64,000 nt of DNA from Xylona heveae TC161 (lineage: Eukaryota > Ascomycota > Xylonomycetes > Xylonales > Xylonaceae): positions 1,364,001 to 1,428,000 of the forward strand of contig NW_017264199.1 in the NCBI RefSeq assembly GCF_001619985.1, written 5' to 3'. Position 1 is the first letter of the stretch. Each line of letters begins with the position of its first letter. Position numbers and translations under genes: made by a program. This document shows positions 1 through 12,642 of this stretch, piece by piece. The notes beneath the pieces are model-generated. The model was not told the origin of the DNA. It made no database searches and saw only the letters and a program-made list of their open reading frames with translations.

Positions 1-2542
1 TGGTCCGGAAAGGACCCAGTCGTCGTCGACGCTCAATTCCGTATATGGACCTACTGGAGGTCCCGGAGCGACGACACCTCCCGCAATGCTGCAGTCAAAC
101 ATGTCGTCGCCCAACCTTCAGGTTAGCAGGACAAATGGATCTACCCCGCCCGTCCCTCCACGACCCTCGCCGATTCCGCAACATCAACGATACAGCGTTT
201 CGGTATGCCACCATTTGTCCCACCGCGCCCACGCGCCGCTGCTCTATGCCTTACTCTGCGTTGATCTCATTCATGTGAAACAAGAAAAGAGACGCTAACA
301 TGCCTTTTCCGCTAGGGTTTGGGGAGCTCAAACGGCTCGCTGAAGACAATGTTGGCTACATCACCATATGCGCCGAGACTGTTATCGGTGTCGGAAAGCA
401 CCTGGGTTAGCTTACCCCATGTACAGGTTTGATTCATTTCGCTGACTCTTTTCGAAAAAGGTTCATCAGAAGATTCTCCTAGTTTACGGCCAAATTGGTG
501 ATCCGGCGCAGCAACCAATGGATGGTACATTGACGGTCTGCCACCACCAGGATTCATTCCCGGCCACTAGCTGGCCGGTCTGTGACTCGCACTTCAAGGC
601 TCTAATCCATCTTACGCCTGGACCGAATCGGATCCGTCTGGATTTCACGTCGCCCAAACTTGCGTCCAATAATTCCCAAGCACATTCTTCGTGGACGAAC
701 CTCTTTTACCTCCCGTTGAATGCGGCGCCGCCTCTGCAGCTGGTCATCTTACTGGGTAAGGATTCGCCCGGGACGTTTGATACAGTGCCAGAACGGCAAC
801 AGAGAGAGGGTAATGGCTTGGATACGGCAATCCGCAAGTTCAAGATGGCAGCGTACCTCTGGCAGGCATTCACGGGGGAGCAAATGTATCGAAATCGCTT
901 CGGGCGGAGGTGCTTCCGCTTTGAGGAAGAATGGCAGCGAGGAACGCTGAGCTGCCGTGATGCTGACACGGCGCAGATGCGAAATGAAGCAAAGATTCAC
1001 ATTGTCCGGACTGAGAAGACTGTTCAAGAACTCCGAGATTTGGATCTCGCGCAGCAGTATGATAAAGCAACCAAAAAGGGGGAGCTATTCTCGATAGCAT
1101 TGGATGCAGTGCGAGACCACTTTAAGCCTGCTCCGGGCCAGAAGCAATACGTTTCTGTATTACTCCTTGATGCTCACTGGGACACAAATGCTCGGACGAT
1201 TACTGGGCATGCTGCACTCGGAGGAGGCGCCGGAGACATTCAACTCGCCATCTTTGGCTCACATGCTCTGTACAGCTACCCTGCCTGCATCGAGGAAGTT
1301 GCCCCAGTCTTCTCCGACTGCACGCGCACAGATACCAACTTTGTTGCAAATGACTGTAACGAGTCTGGTAGTACCTGGGAAGCAGCCAATATCGGCATTG
1401 GCGCTCACTTGCACGAAACGGGCCACTTGTTTGGTTGTCCTCATCAAGAGTCGGGGGTCATGCTGCGCGACTATGTTCGACTGAATCGGAGTTTTACCTG
1501 TCGAGAACCGTATTCGACGCGGACCAAGTCACCTGGTCTCAAGCTCTGTTTACCAAAGGATGAATGTGCTTGGCATCGGTTAGACTGTCTCCGCTTCAGA
1601 TACCACCCGTGCTTCCGGCTGCCGACTGACGCCCCTTATGCATCGGATGAAAGTGTGCATGTGTGGACAGTGGACAATGGCCAGGCCATTGCCACTGCCG
1701 CTACGGGCGTCGCCTTTATTGAAGTGTTTGGCGAAGGGGATGACATTTGTCACTCATTCATTGAGTTTGGGGAGAGCAACGGAAACGGCTCTGGTGGACT
1801 ACCCAAACAAGTCAATCTCGCCGAGCCGGATTTGCGGGGTCGATTGCCAGATGACAAGCGCAATAAGCGACTAAAGCTTGTTCTGCATTCTGCTGCACAA
1901 GGCTCACACACGGTGGAGGACTTTGGACAGCTCATCTCGAAAACCTCACTATTGAAGTTACCAAATGGACAGACGGGGTTCCGAGGCGGAAAGCTTGGAT
2001 TCTCGCAAATGGAGGGAAGCCAAAAGGAAGAGGTGATCCTTGAGAGTGCTCTCCTACAGACGAAGCTCCTTGTTCAGGTCAAGGTATATCATGGCTTCGC
2101 AGTCGACGGAATCGAATTTGTGTATGAAGATTTTACGAGTCAGCTCTTTGGTAAACGAGGGGGGAAGCCCGGCGGCAGCGAATTCAGCCTGGGTAAGTCA
2201 TCGCATTAATTTGAGAATTTGGGTGATTTCATACGTAGAGCTAACCGCCTGCTGCAGACACCAGACGAGGAGAGATCATCATGGGATTCTACGTTCGAGC
2301 TGGGCTTTGGATCGATGGCATTGAGATTTTGACAAGCCTAGGAAGGCGATCGGGAGTTTTTGGAAATCCCTTAGGTGGCTCAGGGTATGTTAAATGAGAT
2401 TTGACGTATGCCTTCGTGGGTCAATGACTGACGTATGATTGGCAGACATACATTGATTCCGCCGCGAGGCTATAGCATTGCAGGCATTTCAGGTTCCTGT
2501 GGACCATGGTTAGATGGGTTCTCTCTCATCATTACACGATAA
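1..2542 (+). CDS. Zinc metalloprotease with C-terminal jacalin-like domain (YIL108W family), 5' truncated
   Basis: The 5' end lies outside the window; the frame is open from base 2. Exons: <2-202, 316-405, 461-2192, 2258-2384, 2446-2542. All joins keep frame and the stop is TAA at 2540. The N-terminal piece is Ser/Pro-rich and probably disordered. The large exon carries a zincin motif HETGHLFGCPH (around 1416-1448), i.e. HExxH with a third downstream His and a following ESGVM turn. This matches the putative metallopeptidase family of yeast YIL108W (Pfam Metallopep). The last three exons encode Gly-rich beta strands ending GISGSCGPWLDGFSLI, typical of a jacalin-like lectin fold. No membrane segment is seen in the visible part. 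The substrate is unknown. The family call is firm; the biological role is not known. Confidence 0.9.
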
Positions 2543-5500
2543 ATTTGACGAAATTTTGAGCGCAAAACCACACTATGAGCGTATCCAGCGAGCATCTATC
2601 TTGTCGCTTTCATTACATCTTTCAATCGACCTATTCACATTTTCTACCTCTCATCGGAAGTGGTTTAGAGCGGGTCAACATCTGAGCAGGAGCAGGTGCT
2701 TGCCATATATCTCCGACTTTGCACTGTGTATCCAGCAAAGGGGTATTTATCTCTCATGATGGATGGAGTTCTTTGTTCCTTTATCGGTTGGGTCGATCTA
2801 TTTAGCAACGTTCAAGCATATCGGGAAGCCATTGTAATCCGGCATGGGATCTTTTCATCACCCATACAGTTCTGTCAATTTGTACTCTTTTGCTTGCACA
2901 GTGATTACATTTCTATTTCTTTTTTTCTTTTCCCCCGTCTTTTTTTCTTTTGGTCACATCCTTGTTCTGTACATGAGCTAAGAGTGGATTACCATATTCT
3001 ACCGCTGCTGCTTCTTTTCCTCTTTTCAATTATTCCCCGTTTACTACCCATGTACATGTGCAAAGAACCCTCAAGGATGAGAGAGTCCGAATATACCAGA
3101 AACAAAGCAATGCATGTTAGATAATTCAATGATGATATCTTTAATTCACAACATTATTTGGACATGTCTAAAGAATCGAACCCCCATTTGTGAATTATAG
3201 CGAATGTGCATTGCCTTCGTGTCAAGTCATCCCTTTTCTGAAGAGCTGCACTAGGTTATGCACATTTTGCATAATGTACTTGTATGCCTTTTTCGGGTAT
3301 GGCAAACTTTTCCACTGACAACTGGGCACACCAGTAGCTTGGAGCTGTATCCCAGGACCCTGTGGCAAATTTGTCACAGAGCTCTCCCCACACACGAGCT
3401 TTCAAGCCACACTTTTTCATCTAAATGCAGTTACTGTACCCCTTGAGTCCCCCCATTTAGAGTTTGTGTTAAGGTTATTTTTTTGGAAGCGGCACAGGCT
3501 CGCAGCTAAAAAAGTTTTGGGTCTTTTGGGGATAAGGTTAAGTTACAACTTACCGTGTCTCGGTCTGGTTCTGAATTTTGTGGCGAAGTAGGTCTCAGTT
3601 ACGGAGGTAGGGATATCAAACTTAAGGTTGTGGTAACGTTACTTGTACCCTCGTACCCTCCTTTCTCTCTTTCCCGTTCTCTACTCTCCCTGTGCGTATG
3701 TGTTTCCCTCCCGAGGTCCCTTTGTGTGCGCTGTTTTTCTTGCTCTCCATCCTCCACCTACCTACCTACCTAGACACAACATCCACGCAATACGTACGAA
3801 GTGCACGAGTACAATACAACGTACCCACCAGGCCGGACTGACTGACTATGCGCCAGGGAGGCGCCGAGGTTGCGCACATTAATTCCATTCTGATAAGAAC
3901 TTTTACTCGTACTTTGTACACTTGTTACCTGCCCCTAGTTCGTTAGTTGCCTCTGTACTACCTACCCTAGCTATCTTAGATACCTTAGGTAGTTTAAGGT
4001 AGGGGTAAGATAAACTTAGTGTACTCCGTAAGGCATCCTACGAGTATGTAGGGTGACAAAAGATCGACAACAACGACAACGACGACAATTGACGACGATT
4101 GTGGCGAATTTGTTGACGAATTACCCTTGTGGCGCTTGTGTGGGAACTGTGGGAACTGTGTGGAACTGTGGCGCAGATGTCTGGGTTGCGAGGTGTGGGG
4201 ATACATACCGTAGTAGACAGCTTGCGCCACAGTAGGCCCTTGTATTGAACTTACCTCGCTTGCATGTGGCTTGAACGCTACCTGCTACGCGTAATCGGTA
4301 CAGAATAGTGTGGCAGGTGGCAAAGCGGGGAAAATAAGTACGGAAGTACTCGTAAGATGACAGGGGAGGAGGGGACAAGGGGGGGTCGGGGGGAACGGGG
4401 ATCAAGTGTGGCGACTGCATATCGGACATATCAATGTGGCGCAAACCAGGAGACTTAATCTATTGTGGCGCAGCAATACTGAAACCTTTCAGCTCGGAAG
4501 TCAAAAGTCAATCAATCAATCAAGGGCGTTGAGGGACAGCCCTCGTAAGTTTAATCAATCAGTCCAATCCAATCAAAGTCCATACATCCCCGAATACCCC
4601 ATAAACCCAAAACATAGAACATGTTACCCGAAGCCTAGAACCTAGAACCTAGAACCTAGACCCCCGGAACCCCGGACGAACACCCCAGAACAAAGAGAAA
4701 TCCCACGCAGGTCTGGTTCATTCAATGACCGAATAATGATCGAATTCAATGTACCACAAGAATGAGGTGACAAATTAAGGTCTAAAACGAATGACACGTG
4801 GACCTGATCGTACCATCCCGCGCGGGGGACCCGAGAATGGGAAATTGAGACCCATGTTGTCATCTAGATGGGAAACACGCACGAATATTTCTCGAGCCAG
4901 ACAAGAGAGCAAAGGAAGCGGGAATCTGTAACGCGCATCTTTGAATTTGAATTCTTGGTAATTGGAATGATATCTTAACTAGCCAGGGAGAAGACGATAC
5001 AAGATTGTATAGATGGATGAGGGTTCGAGAGGGTATGAAGAGGACATTCGGGTGGAAAAATTCTCAAATAGCAAAATATTTGAAGCTAGATGATATGCAA
5101 GATTATTTAAAGGAAATTTAGAAACAAAAGAAAAAGAAAAAAGAAAAGATATCGGGATATCAAGACCAAAGAAAAAGAAAAGGTCGAATAATGAGAATGA
5201 GCACATTATAAGCTCGGAGTGGGGGAGAGGAACGAATTAAAGAAAAGACGCAGTTATTGTTTGTGCATTTCTTGAAAGTGGTTGCGCTTGCCCAAAACTT
5301 TAAGATCTTCAGAGTGATAACAAGAAACGATAGAAGATGCATAGATTAGAAGACATAATTGTGACGGAAAAAGGAAAGGTAAAGGAAAAGGATCAAAGAG
5401 CTGTGATTTTTGTAAGAGCTCGTAAACATATTGTGGCCGTCGTTCAGAAACCCGTGTATCATTTCCGAATCGAGCGCCCACCAAAAAAACCAATTCGCAA

Positions 5501-6072
5501 TGAGCCCAATACACAAAGGAAATGTCCATCGAGGACCAACTGCCGTACGTTTCATGCCAAATGCCAACGGTTGAAAAAGCGCTAAGGACATAGAAAAGTA
5601 AAATAAAAACGACAAAGGAAATTGGTACAAAATAAAAGGTGAGCCTAACAACAACCAGATCGGCTGACGGTGGTCTCAAGGAACGGAAAGCTTGGGAAAC
5701 GATTTGACTGGTGCCCCATGATGCTTGTGTCCGCTCAGGCGATTAAGAGCTAAGAGGATTTCGAGGTGCAATTGTGGTGCAAAATCCAGAAATAATAATC
5801 CCGTTCCCCAAGGTAGTAGTGGTATCATATAAATCAAAATCGGCGCCAGTAAATGATTCAAAAAATCCCCCGCCTCCGATAATGAGGGACAAACGAAAAA
5901 TAAATAAATCAGAGAAAAATGCTGTCAATGGCTGTGCCGAAATAATTAAAAATAATACAGGACCTCGCGGGTCCTCATCAGATATCGGTTGCAAAGACAT
6001 GAAGGGGAAAAGATTGGGCGGATTGTTATGCTCAAAAGATGCCGTGCCCAGAAGGAAGGTGTTCGATAGCGC
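2543..6072. other. 3.5-kb gap between two convergent genes
   Basis: No gene is supported here. 2543-3150 is T-rich and looks like 3' UTR of the metalloprotease. 5000-6072 is purine-rich on the plus strand, thus T/C-rich on the minus strand, as expected for the trailer of the CP2 gene. Between them lie a CT-rich, leader-like tract (3640-3775), a cluster of TGTGGCG words (4100-4472), a 9-bp tandem (TGTGGGAAC-like, 4137-4171), (CCTAGAA)4 at 4634-4660 and (CAAT)n-like runs near 4510 and 4555. Open frames are short and lack family features. Confidence 0.6.
4634..4660. repeat. Four copies of a 7-bp unit CCTAGAA
   Basis: The unit CCTAGAA is repeated head to tail four times with the last copy incomplete, followed by a C5 run. 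It is a small tandem repeat in intergenic DNA. It does not match TTAGGG-type telomere repeats. Confidence 0.85.
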
Positions 6073-8938
6073 TTAGAAGATGAGCTTGAGTTCAAAGCCC
6101 GATGGCACGTCGTTGTCAGCGGAGCCAAGGTCGCCGTCCATTTGAGTGTCGTTGGCGTCCGAATTCCATTCACGTTTAATGGGTTGTCGGTCCGACCGAA
6201 GTTCAGCGACTTCAATCACCATGTCCTGGCCTTCAGGTAATTCTCGAATGACATCGTCATCGACCATAATTTGGAGGCCCTTTGGGTTGACGACAATCGC
6301 CCTCGCGACCTTTGTCGAGTCAATCATGCACTTGCTGGCCACAGTGTCGACAAAATCCTTGGCGGTACGTTGCATGAGATAAATAGCCCGATAGTAGTCA
6401 TTCTCGAAAGGTTTTCCAGCAAGTTTCGGCTTAATGTAGAAACAAGCGACTACTAGGATGTCAGTAAAAGGAAGTTAACCAATCTAAGGTCAGAACATAC
6501 CTGGCTTAACCTTTGGCTCTGATGGCGCCTGGTAAGACGCGTCAACTCCTAGCGCTTCGATCCAGCCAGTAAGCATATCCGAATCCTCGACTTGCGACTT
6601 TTGGATCTTGACCGGCAGTTGATCCGGAGGACTGGCAAGGTGCTGCGGATTTGATGACTGAAGATCTTTCGTTGCCATCTGGTGAAAGTTTCCCCATTCA
6701 TTCGAATTTTCCCTTTGGATGAGCGGTGACGCCTGGTAACTTGAAGCGCGCCGTGCAGGCTGAGATTGGATGGAGTGGGAGCTTGGAGTCGGCGAAACCA
6801 TAGACGAAGACTGTCCAGTACCCATCGTAGCAACGCTATGTCGGCGATCCCACTCGTGCTGGAGGCTCGCATGCTCCGCCTTGGTAAGCTCCCGATTTTC
6901 GCCACTCAATTGAACAGGGAACTTGTCGGGGTCGTCGCGCTCCTCGCCTTTGAGGTACAAGAGGCTAACTGGCCGGGTTGAAGTAAACATATCCTGCATG
7001 GCAGCGAGCTTGAAGTGCAGGTCATCCTCTACCGTCCGACCGCCAGTTGAGCTGGCTGAAGAAATGGACCAGGTTCGCTTGTGCTTAGGGACTTTCCCGG
7101 GCTTCGTCGACAAGGGAGGCTTTACGACCGAGCCAGCTCGTTTCTTCTTACCAAAATCCTTCATGCCGGCCTCGGCTTGCATGATTTGCTGCTTCAGTTT
7201 ATCAATCGTCTTCTTGATATGTGCAACGTCGTTGGAAAGCTTGCGTTCGGCGCCGTGGTCCCGGAAGAGCTTCACCTTGCAGTAGCAGACTTCAAGTCCA
7301 TTGTCAGGAGGCGGAGTGGGGCTGCCGAGCGAAAGGACTTCAGTCTTGGCGCACAAGCGTACGGGAATACCCTTGACACCTTTGGAATGACTAAAGTCGG
7401 TTGATAGAAAGTTGAATCGGACAGCAACGGTGCAGTCAGCTGGCGCGCCAGGCACAGCGGTCCATGTAACGGCAAAGCCATCGAACGAGGCGCTGTCGAG
7501 ATCTACTCGGGGACGTCGCAGAGGGTCATCGCCGCCCTGGTTAGGATCCACATACTCCACTGCTTGCAGCCTGCCGCCTCTTTGGTGAGCCTCATTTGTG
7601 CCTCTCCCTTCCTTCCACAGTTGCCAGCAGGCTCCGGGTCGTTGCCGCTGCTGCTCTTCCTCAAAGGAAATTCTGATATAGGTTCGGTATCTAACCGGGC
7701 CTGGCACGGAGACGAGCGGAGCCGTATCCACAATGGACACCGAGTAGGCCTGGCCCTTGTTCAAGTAGGTTACCGGAATCTCCTCTGGATGGCGAATCAT
7801 GGCAGTGGGCGCATTCAGAGTAACTTGGAATCGGAATCTAGAAGTTTTTGCGTTAGCGAACTGCAATCGCTGCCGTAGGCGTCTTGAGCGCACTCAAAAA
7901 AGAAAAAGAAAAAAGGAGGTCAACCCACTTTTCAATAGAAGATGATATGGCATCGGCGGCAGCAGTCAGTGAAGTCCCGTCGTATACCTGAGGGGGGTAT
8001 CCAATGAGCGGCGACTGTTCCTGACCATCCGTGTCGATGCACATATCATCCATGGTGGGAGAAATCTCTTCCGGCAGGGGCCCCGTCTCGAAAGCACTGG
8101 GGTGTTGCGAGAAATGACTAGGAGCAAAGAGTTCTTGCGTCGCAAAAGGGTTCGGATTATGGAAGGTAGGCGCTTGCGTGGTCGGCGGTTGGAAAGTGCT
8201 GAACTCCACGGTGGATCCAGGATGAAGGCCACCTGCAGACGTGGGAAGGGATAGGGGCGTTCCAATTCCGATTCCTAAGGTCGGCGTATGAAGGTCTCCG
8301 GCTGTATTGTGGTATAGTGTGTTTGTACCACCAGGAGTGGGGGTATAGTATCCTGGAGGTTGGTTTGCAAAGGAAGCAAAAGCAAAGGAGTTGGGGTCCA
8401 TGAGAGACGGCGTGAACCTCCAGGGCTCAAGCACTCCTCTTGGTGTCGGGTCTTGGTCTTTGATCTGTTCATCTTCCTCAAATACTCTAAAGTAGCAAAG
8501 AGTGGTCAGTAAAGGTCACGCAAGCATAGAAATCTTCTGTCATAGCCAAGGGAAGTGGAAGAGTCCGCAATACGGTCTTCGTTTCTCCAGGTGTGTCCGA
8601 ACGAGAGGTGGACTACATACTTGGGATGCGCAGTCACTTCAAGGCTCGCGTCACCGAGCGCTGTTGTGACAGGCAAAGAACCACGAGCGCCAGTATTCGC
8701 AGGTCCTAGCTCAGGGAAGCTCTGTCTGAAGCTGGCGTACAGCTCGTCCGCCGGCTTCTGCGAGCTTGCTCTAAAATCAGGCGCCTTCGCGTCAGCCCAA
8801 GTCAACCAAAAGAAAAAAGAACAAAAAAAATATATATATAGTCGAAGGACGAGCCTTCCAAGATGAGATGGACTTTCTCATCTCCCAGCGCGATAGAGAA
8901 TAGAAGAATGCAAGTACGACATACCTGTTTCGAAACAT
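6073..8938 (-). CDS. CP2/grainyhead-like transcription factor
   Basis: Complement of exons 6073-6452, 6501-7837, 7929-8486, 8621-8770 and 8925-8938, giving 812 residues. The first coding exon is only 14 nt (ATG TTT CGA AAC AG). It joins to give MFRNRASSQKPADEL, with a conserved fungal-looking N-terminus (SFRQSFPEL). Residues about 240-440 form the CP2 DNA-binding domain: FRFQVTLNAPTAM, IPVTYLNKGQAY, VRYRTYIRISFEEEQQR, RFNFLSTDFSHSKGVKGIP. A Ser/Pro-rich middle follows, then a C-terminal segment (FELKLIF at the end) resembling the ubiquitin-like dimerisation part of grainyhead proteins. Neurospora csp-2 is the characterised fungal member, linked to conidial separation and cell-wall remodelling; orthology is inferred. 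The plus strand from about 8950 to 10150 is purine-rich, suggesting a long CT-rich 5' leader for this gene. Confidence 0.93.
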
Positions 8939-11900
8939 GGCGGCGATGGGTTAGGAAGCGCAGCTCAAATGTCTCGTATAAACATGCAGTATATCAAGAG
9001 GATGTGAGGGGAAATATCAGGCCATGACGGCGAAGGTGACCATAATTTACCGCGATACCAAAGAAAAAGAAAAAAACAATAAATATATAATAGTGAGAAC
9101 AATGACAATAGTTGAAACGGCCGTTGGTACGAGAGGGAAGGTATGTCAGTCAAGTATTGTGCAGAGACGTGCCAGGAGGGTCAAGCCACAGGAGCGGGAA
9201 GAGGATGTGGCCGATGCTTATAGACAGGTCGGGGGTCCCTTTTGGGGGGGGGGGAGACGGGGTTTGCGTGTGGGGGGTGGACCCAGCAAGCCTATGAGGA
9301 AATCATCGGAGGGTCCGCCCGAAGTTTGGGTGACGGAAGCGCGAAAAAAAAGCTAGCTATCAGCGACCCATCTAGAGTGCGGGTCAAGCATGGAAAGTAC
9401 AGTAGATCCTCCTCCTCTTCATCCCCCTTTTAGCACCATCCAGCAGAGCGCGCCGTCGCGGTTGACGGAGGGGGGCGTCTCTGGTGGTTGGACCACGGGG
9501 GATCGAACAAACGACAGGTGTGAATGTAGATTACGTATGTGTATAGGGCGTGCGCGACAAATGAGTGAATGAGTAAGAGAGAAAAGACGAAGAAAGAGCA
9601 TTGGTACGAGATTGTTCACCAGGGAAGTCACAGTACAGCGGGTGGCTGTGATTGGGAATAGGTGTGCGGTAGATTCCATCATCTTGGGATGGGGGGGGAA
9701 CCCAATTTGATGATTGCACGTACAGTAAACACTGACCACTGTTACTACGAACCACGACCCGTTACGCTGGGGTTGATGGGCGAAAGGGAAAGACCCTTGA
9801 CATACTGTAGTCAGTCTATTGACAGGCCATCTGCCACGCCCCAACCACCTTGTACACACCCACACCACCTTGAGGGTCTGTCAGGATGTATCCATCTTAG
9901 AAGCCAGAACATCGCCCAAACGCGCAAAGGTCGAGAGATGGAAAGGAGGGAAGGAAATGAGGTGAGAGAGAACCCACCTACGTAGTAAGAAGCCGCGACG
10001 GGATATGGGCGCTGTAAACGAAGGACGAAGAGGGAAGGCGCGAGGAGAAGGGACAAAAGGAAGGAACCAACCTCAAAACAGAGAAATACCAGGATGCGGA
10101 CACGAACTAAGGGACGGACAGACAGGGTCATGACACGCGACATGATTCCCCCCCCATCATCAACGATGCAGCTCGTTCACGCATGCCCGGCAACCCAATG
10201 CATGTTACTGTGTAGTACTTTCTTTACCCGTTCAGAACACACCAGGCCAGACCAGCCTGGCCTGAACCTGGGGGAATTGGTCACTCGTCACTCAATGCTT
10301 GCGCCTTCTTCTGCCCTGCCTGCCTTCTATGCGATATCCCAAGAGATATGCGGAAAGTGCAGCGCACCGCCTTCTCAATCTGTACATATGGTAAGTCCGA
10401 TGATCGGGGCTCCGGTTTCTCTCGCGAGGGAGATTAGGTGTCTTCGCCAGTAGTAGACCAGTATCATTCTTCGTAAACATGGAACCCACGGCCTTGCGGT
10501 ACGTCTAATACAGTAGGACCCTAGCTTACCTTGACCCTACTTCTTTTGTCCCTTACGGAGTAGGGGACCCTCTTGTCCTCGTCGGCAGAAACCTACTTTG
10601 GTGGCATCGACGTCAGTGCTGCTGGGGAAAAGAAGCCATTCAAATGCCGAGTTGGGAGAGTACGGAGGCAGTCGCCCGACAAATGAAAAGTCTTCCCAAT
10701 CTTTATTATCATTCGTAGCGGCATGGCACAGAGCAGCACATCCCAAAAAAAGATGATGCAAAAGGGTCATGAGTGGAGAAGACTACACGCAAGCCACAGC
10801 CCGATTCGCCCTAGGAGGATCGTTCCCGAGACGAAAAAGGTCTCGTCTACTAAGGTCGTCGTCTCGAGCCCTTCAGCGTCATGGGATTTCCCTGGGACAC
10901 CTAATGTGGAATAGTTTGAGGGTGGAAGCATGGGAAAGAAGAAAGGTGCGAAATGCGCGACCCCTAGTGCTAGTCCTGTGGGATCGTGCATGCGGCTTTA
11001 GAACGAAAATCACAATCCTTTCGGGTCGAAGCTACACCGCCGCTTGCCTGTCCGATCATCTGCTAAACTCTCATGGGCTGGTGCTGGTGGGATTCGGTTC
11101 GATCGGTAGACAAATTCGGTCTTCGTCCGGCTTGAAAGCGCAATGGTACGAACAAGGTACGAGAGTCGAGACCTGGCTTTGCCACCAATTATCGACCCAT
11201 TTTGGCCGTAGCTGCACTGTAACGTTGTCGTACCATGTCCCCAGTCCGTCCCTCTGGTCAAATGAAGCAAAGCCACAGCTCCCTCATCCTGGTCCACCCC
11301 ATACATTCACTAGGTACTCCGTATATTATCATTTGTTCCAACGGGGCGTCAGGGCCAAATTCCCCTATAGTCACGCCAATAGTCATTCGCCTTTCTCATT
11401 GACCTTCTTTCATTTTCCTTTGCCTTCTTCCCGGACACGGGATTTCCATTTGAACCGGTCATTTCACGCATATCAACGGTGGCACATAGTCGCACGAGTC
11501 TCAGAGTTAAAGGCCTTAGTTGCGTTCACGGCCACCCTTCGCTTGTGCATGACTTCGAGACGACCCCCTCATCGCAACGCTTATCACTTCCATGAAAGGC
11601 GAGCCCCTCATTAGCCACAGTGTGGCACGTGTATCAGATGTGGCGAATTATTGTGGCTGTGCCGTCCGACCCTCTTTTCCCCTCCATTCAGCTCGCTATT
11701 GACATGTAGATCCTTCCAAAATTGCGCATGCAACATTTGGGATCCATATTTTTACCATATCAATGCCAACATCGATTCGCCATTCTAGTATGGAGTACTC
11801 GTACATTGACGCGTCAAACCTTCGCCTTCGTCCTCTTGGCTTCTACTTCCCTTTTGATGATCCATCAGATTGTCACTTTTGACCTCCGACCTGGGTCTTG

Positions 11901-12610
11901 AGTTTTCAGAGGGCCTCTTCCCAAGCGAACTCGGGGCAATTGCCTCAGCATCTGAGTTAGGGCGCACCAAGAACCCTTGCTGAACGTCAGATAAGTCCCT
12001 AAAGGTGGGCCATCAAAACTTGACATGGTTAAGATGATGCGACTATGCTAGCAACCAGTCCTATTGGAGCAATGTCGGACTGTCATAACTCCACTGACGA
12101 AAGACATGCTGTCTGCGGATGAATATGGTAGAAGATGAAGTGTAATTGGCTAGGAGCCACGGTTCGACTCCGAGCGGGATTTTGAAAGAGGAATTTCCGC
12201 CAGGAAGCTGATTGGTTCCCATATCAGGTACAGTAGACGAGCACGGCGCAGAGGGGGACTGCCCCCTCAAAGAATTCCCGCCGTCAGTTTCTAAGACATC
12301 CAAATTTTTCCCACACGCGGCGTAAGACCATGAGCATTGCTGCCCGGGTCCAATTGTGATACGCCACCGATGCAAAGCAGCCCAAGGGAAATTTCTATAT
12401 CTGTCCTATGTTTGGTGCTGGTGCCGACGTAGAGCGGGAATGATGAGCGCGTCGCGCAAACGACGTAGATAAAAAAAAAACGATCTGCCGCCAGATTCGC
12501 GATCCCCAGGTCACGTTTGACGTGGGAGCCGAAAGTTTAGCGCGCGACCGAACTGTCACTAGTCGAGGTCGCCTGAAACTTCGCGGTTCTCCTTTGGGGT
12601 GAAGGGAACT

Positions 12611-12642
12611 CTCGCTGGCTCTGGCTGGCTCTGGCTGGCTCT
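12611..12642. repeat. 10-bp minisatellite (CTGGCTGGCT)3
   Basis: Three near-identical copies of CTGGCTGGCT in a row, the first with one mismatch, followed by a decayed fourth copy. Intergenic. Confidence 0.85.

Noticed and set aside
3175-3200. Inverted GGGTTCGATTC string resembling a tRNA 3' half
   Set aside because: The T stem does not pair and no cloverleaf can be drawn.
4634-4660. CCTAGAA repeats as a telomere-like tract
   Set aside because: The unit is not CCCTAA, there are only four copies, and housekeeping genes flank both sides.
10769-11614. 281-codon plus-strand open frame
   Set aside because: Longest frame in the gene-poor gap, but Arg/Ser/His-rich composition, no domain, no splice structure and no leader; most likely chance.
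12155-12185. GGTTCGACTCC string resembling a tRNA T-loop
   Set aside because: The T stem is imperfect and no matching acceptor, D or anticodon stems exist upstream.
12061-12375. Minus-strand open frame, with a second one at 11785-11970, as a possible two-exon gene
   Set aside because: The two frames cannot be joined with good splice signals, the downstream part is only weakly protein-like, and no family is recognised.
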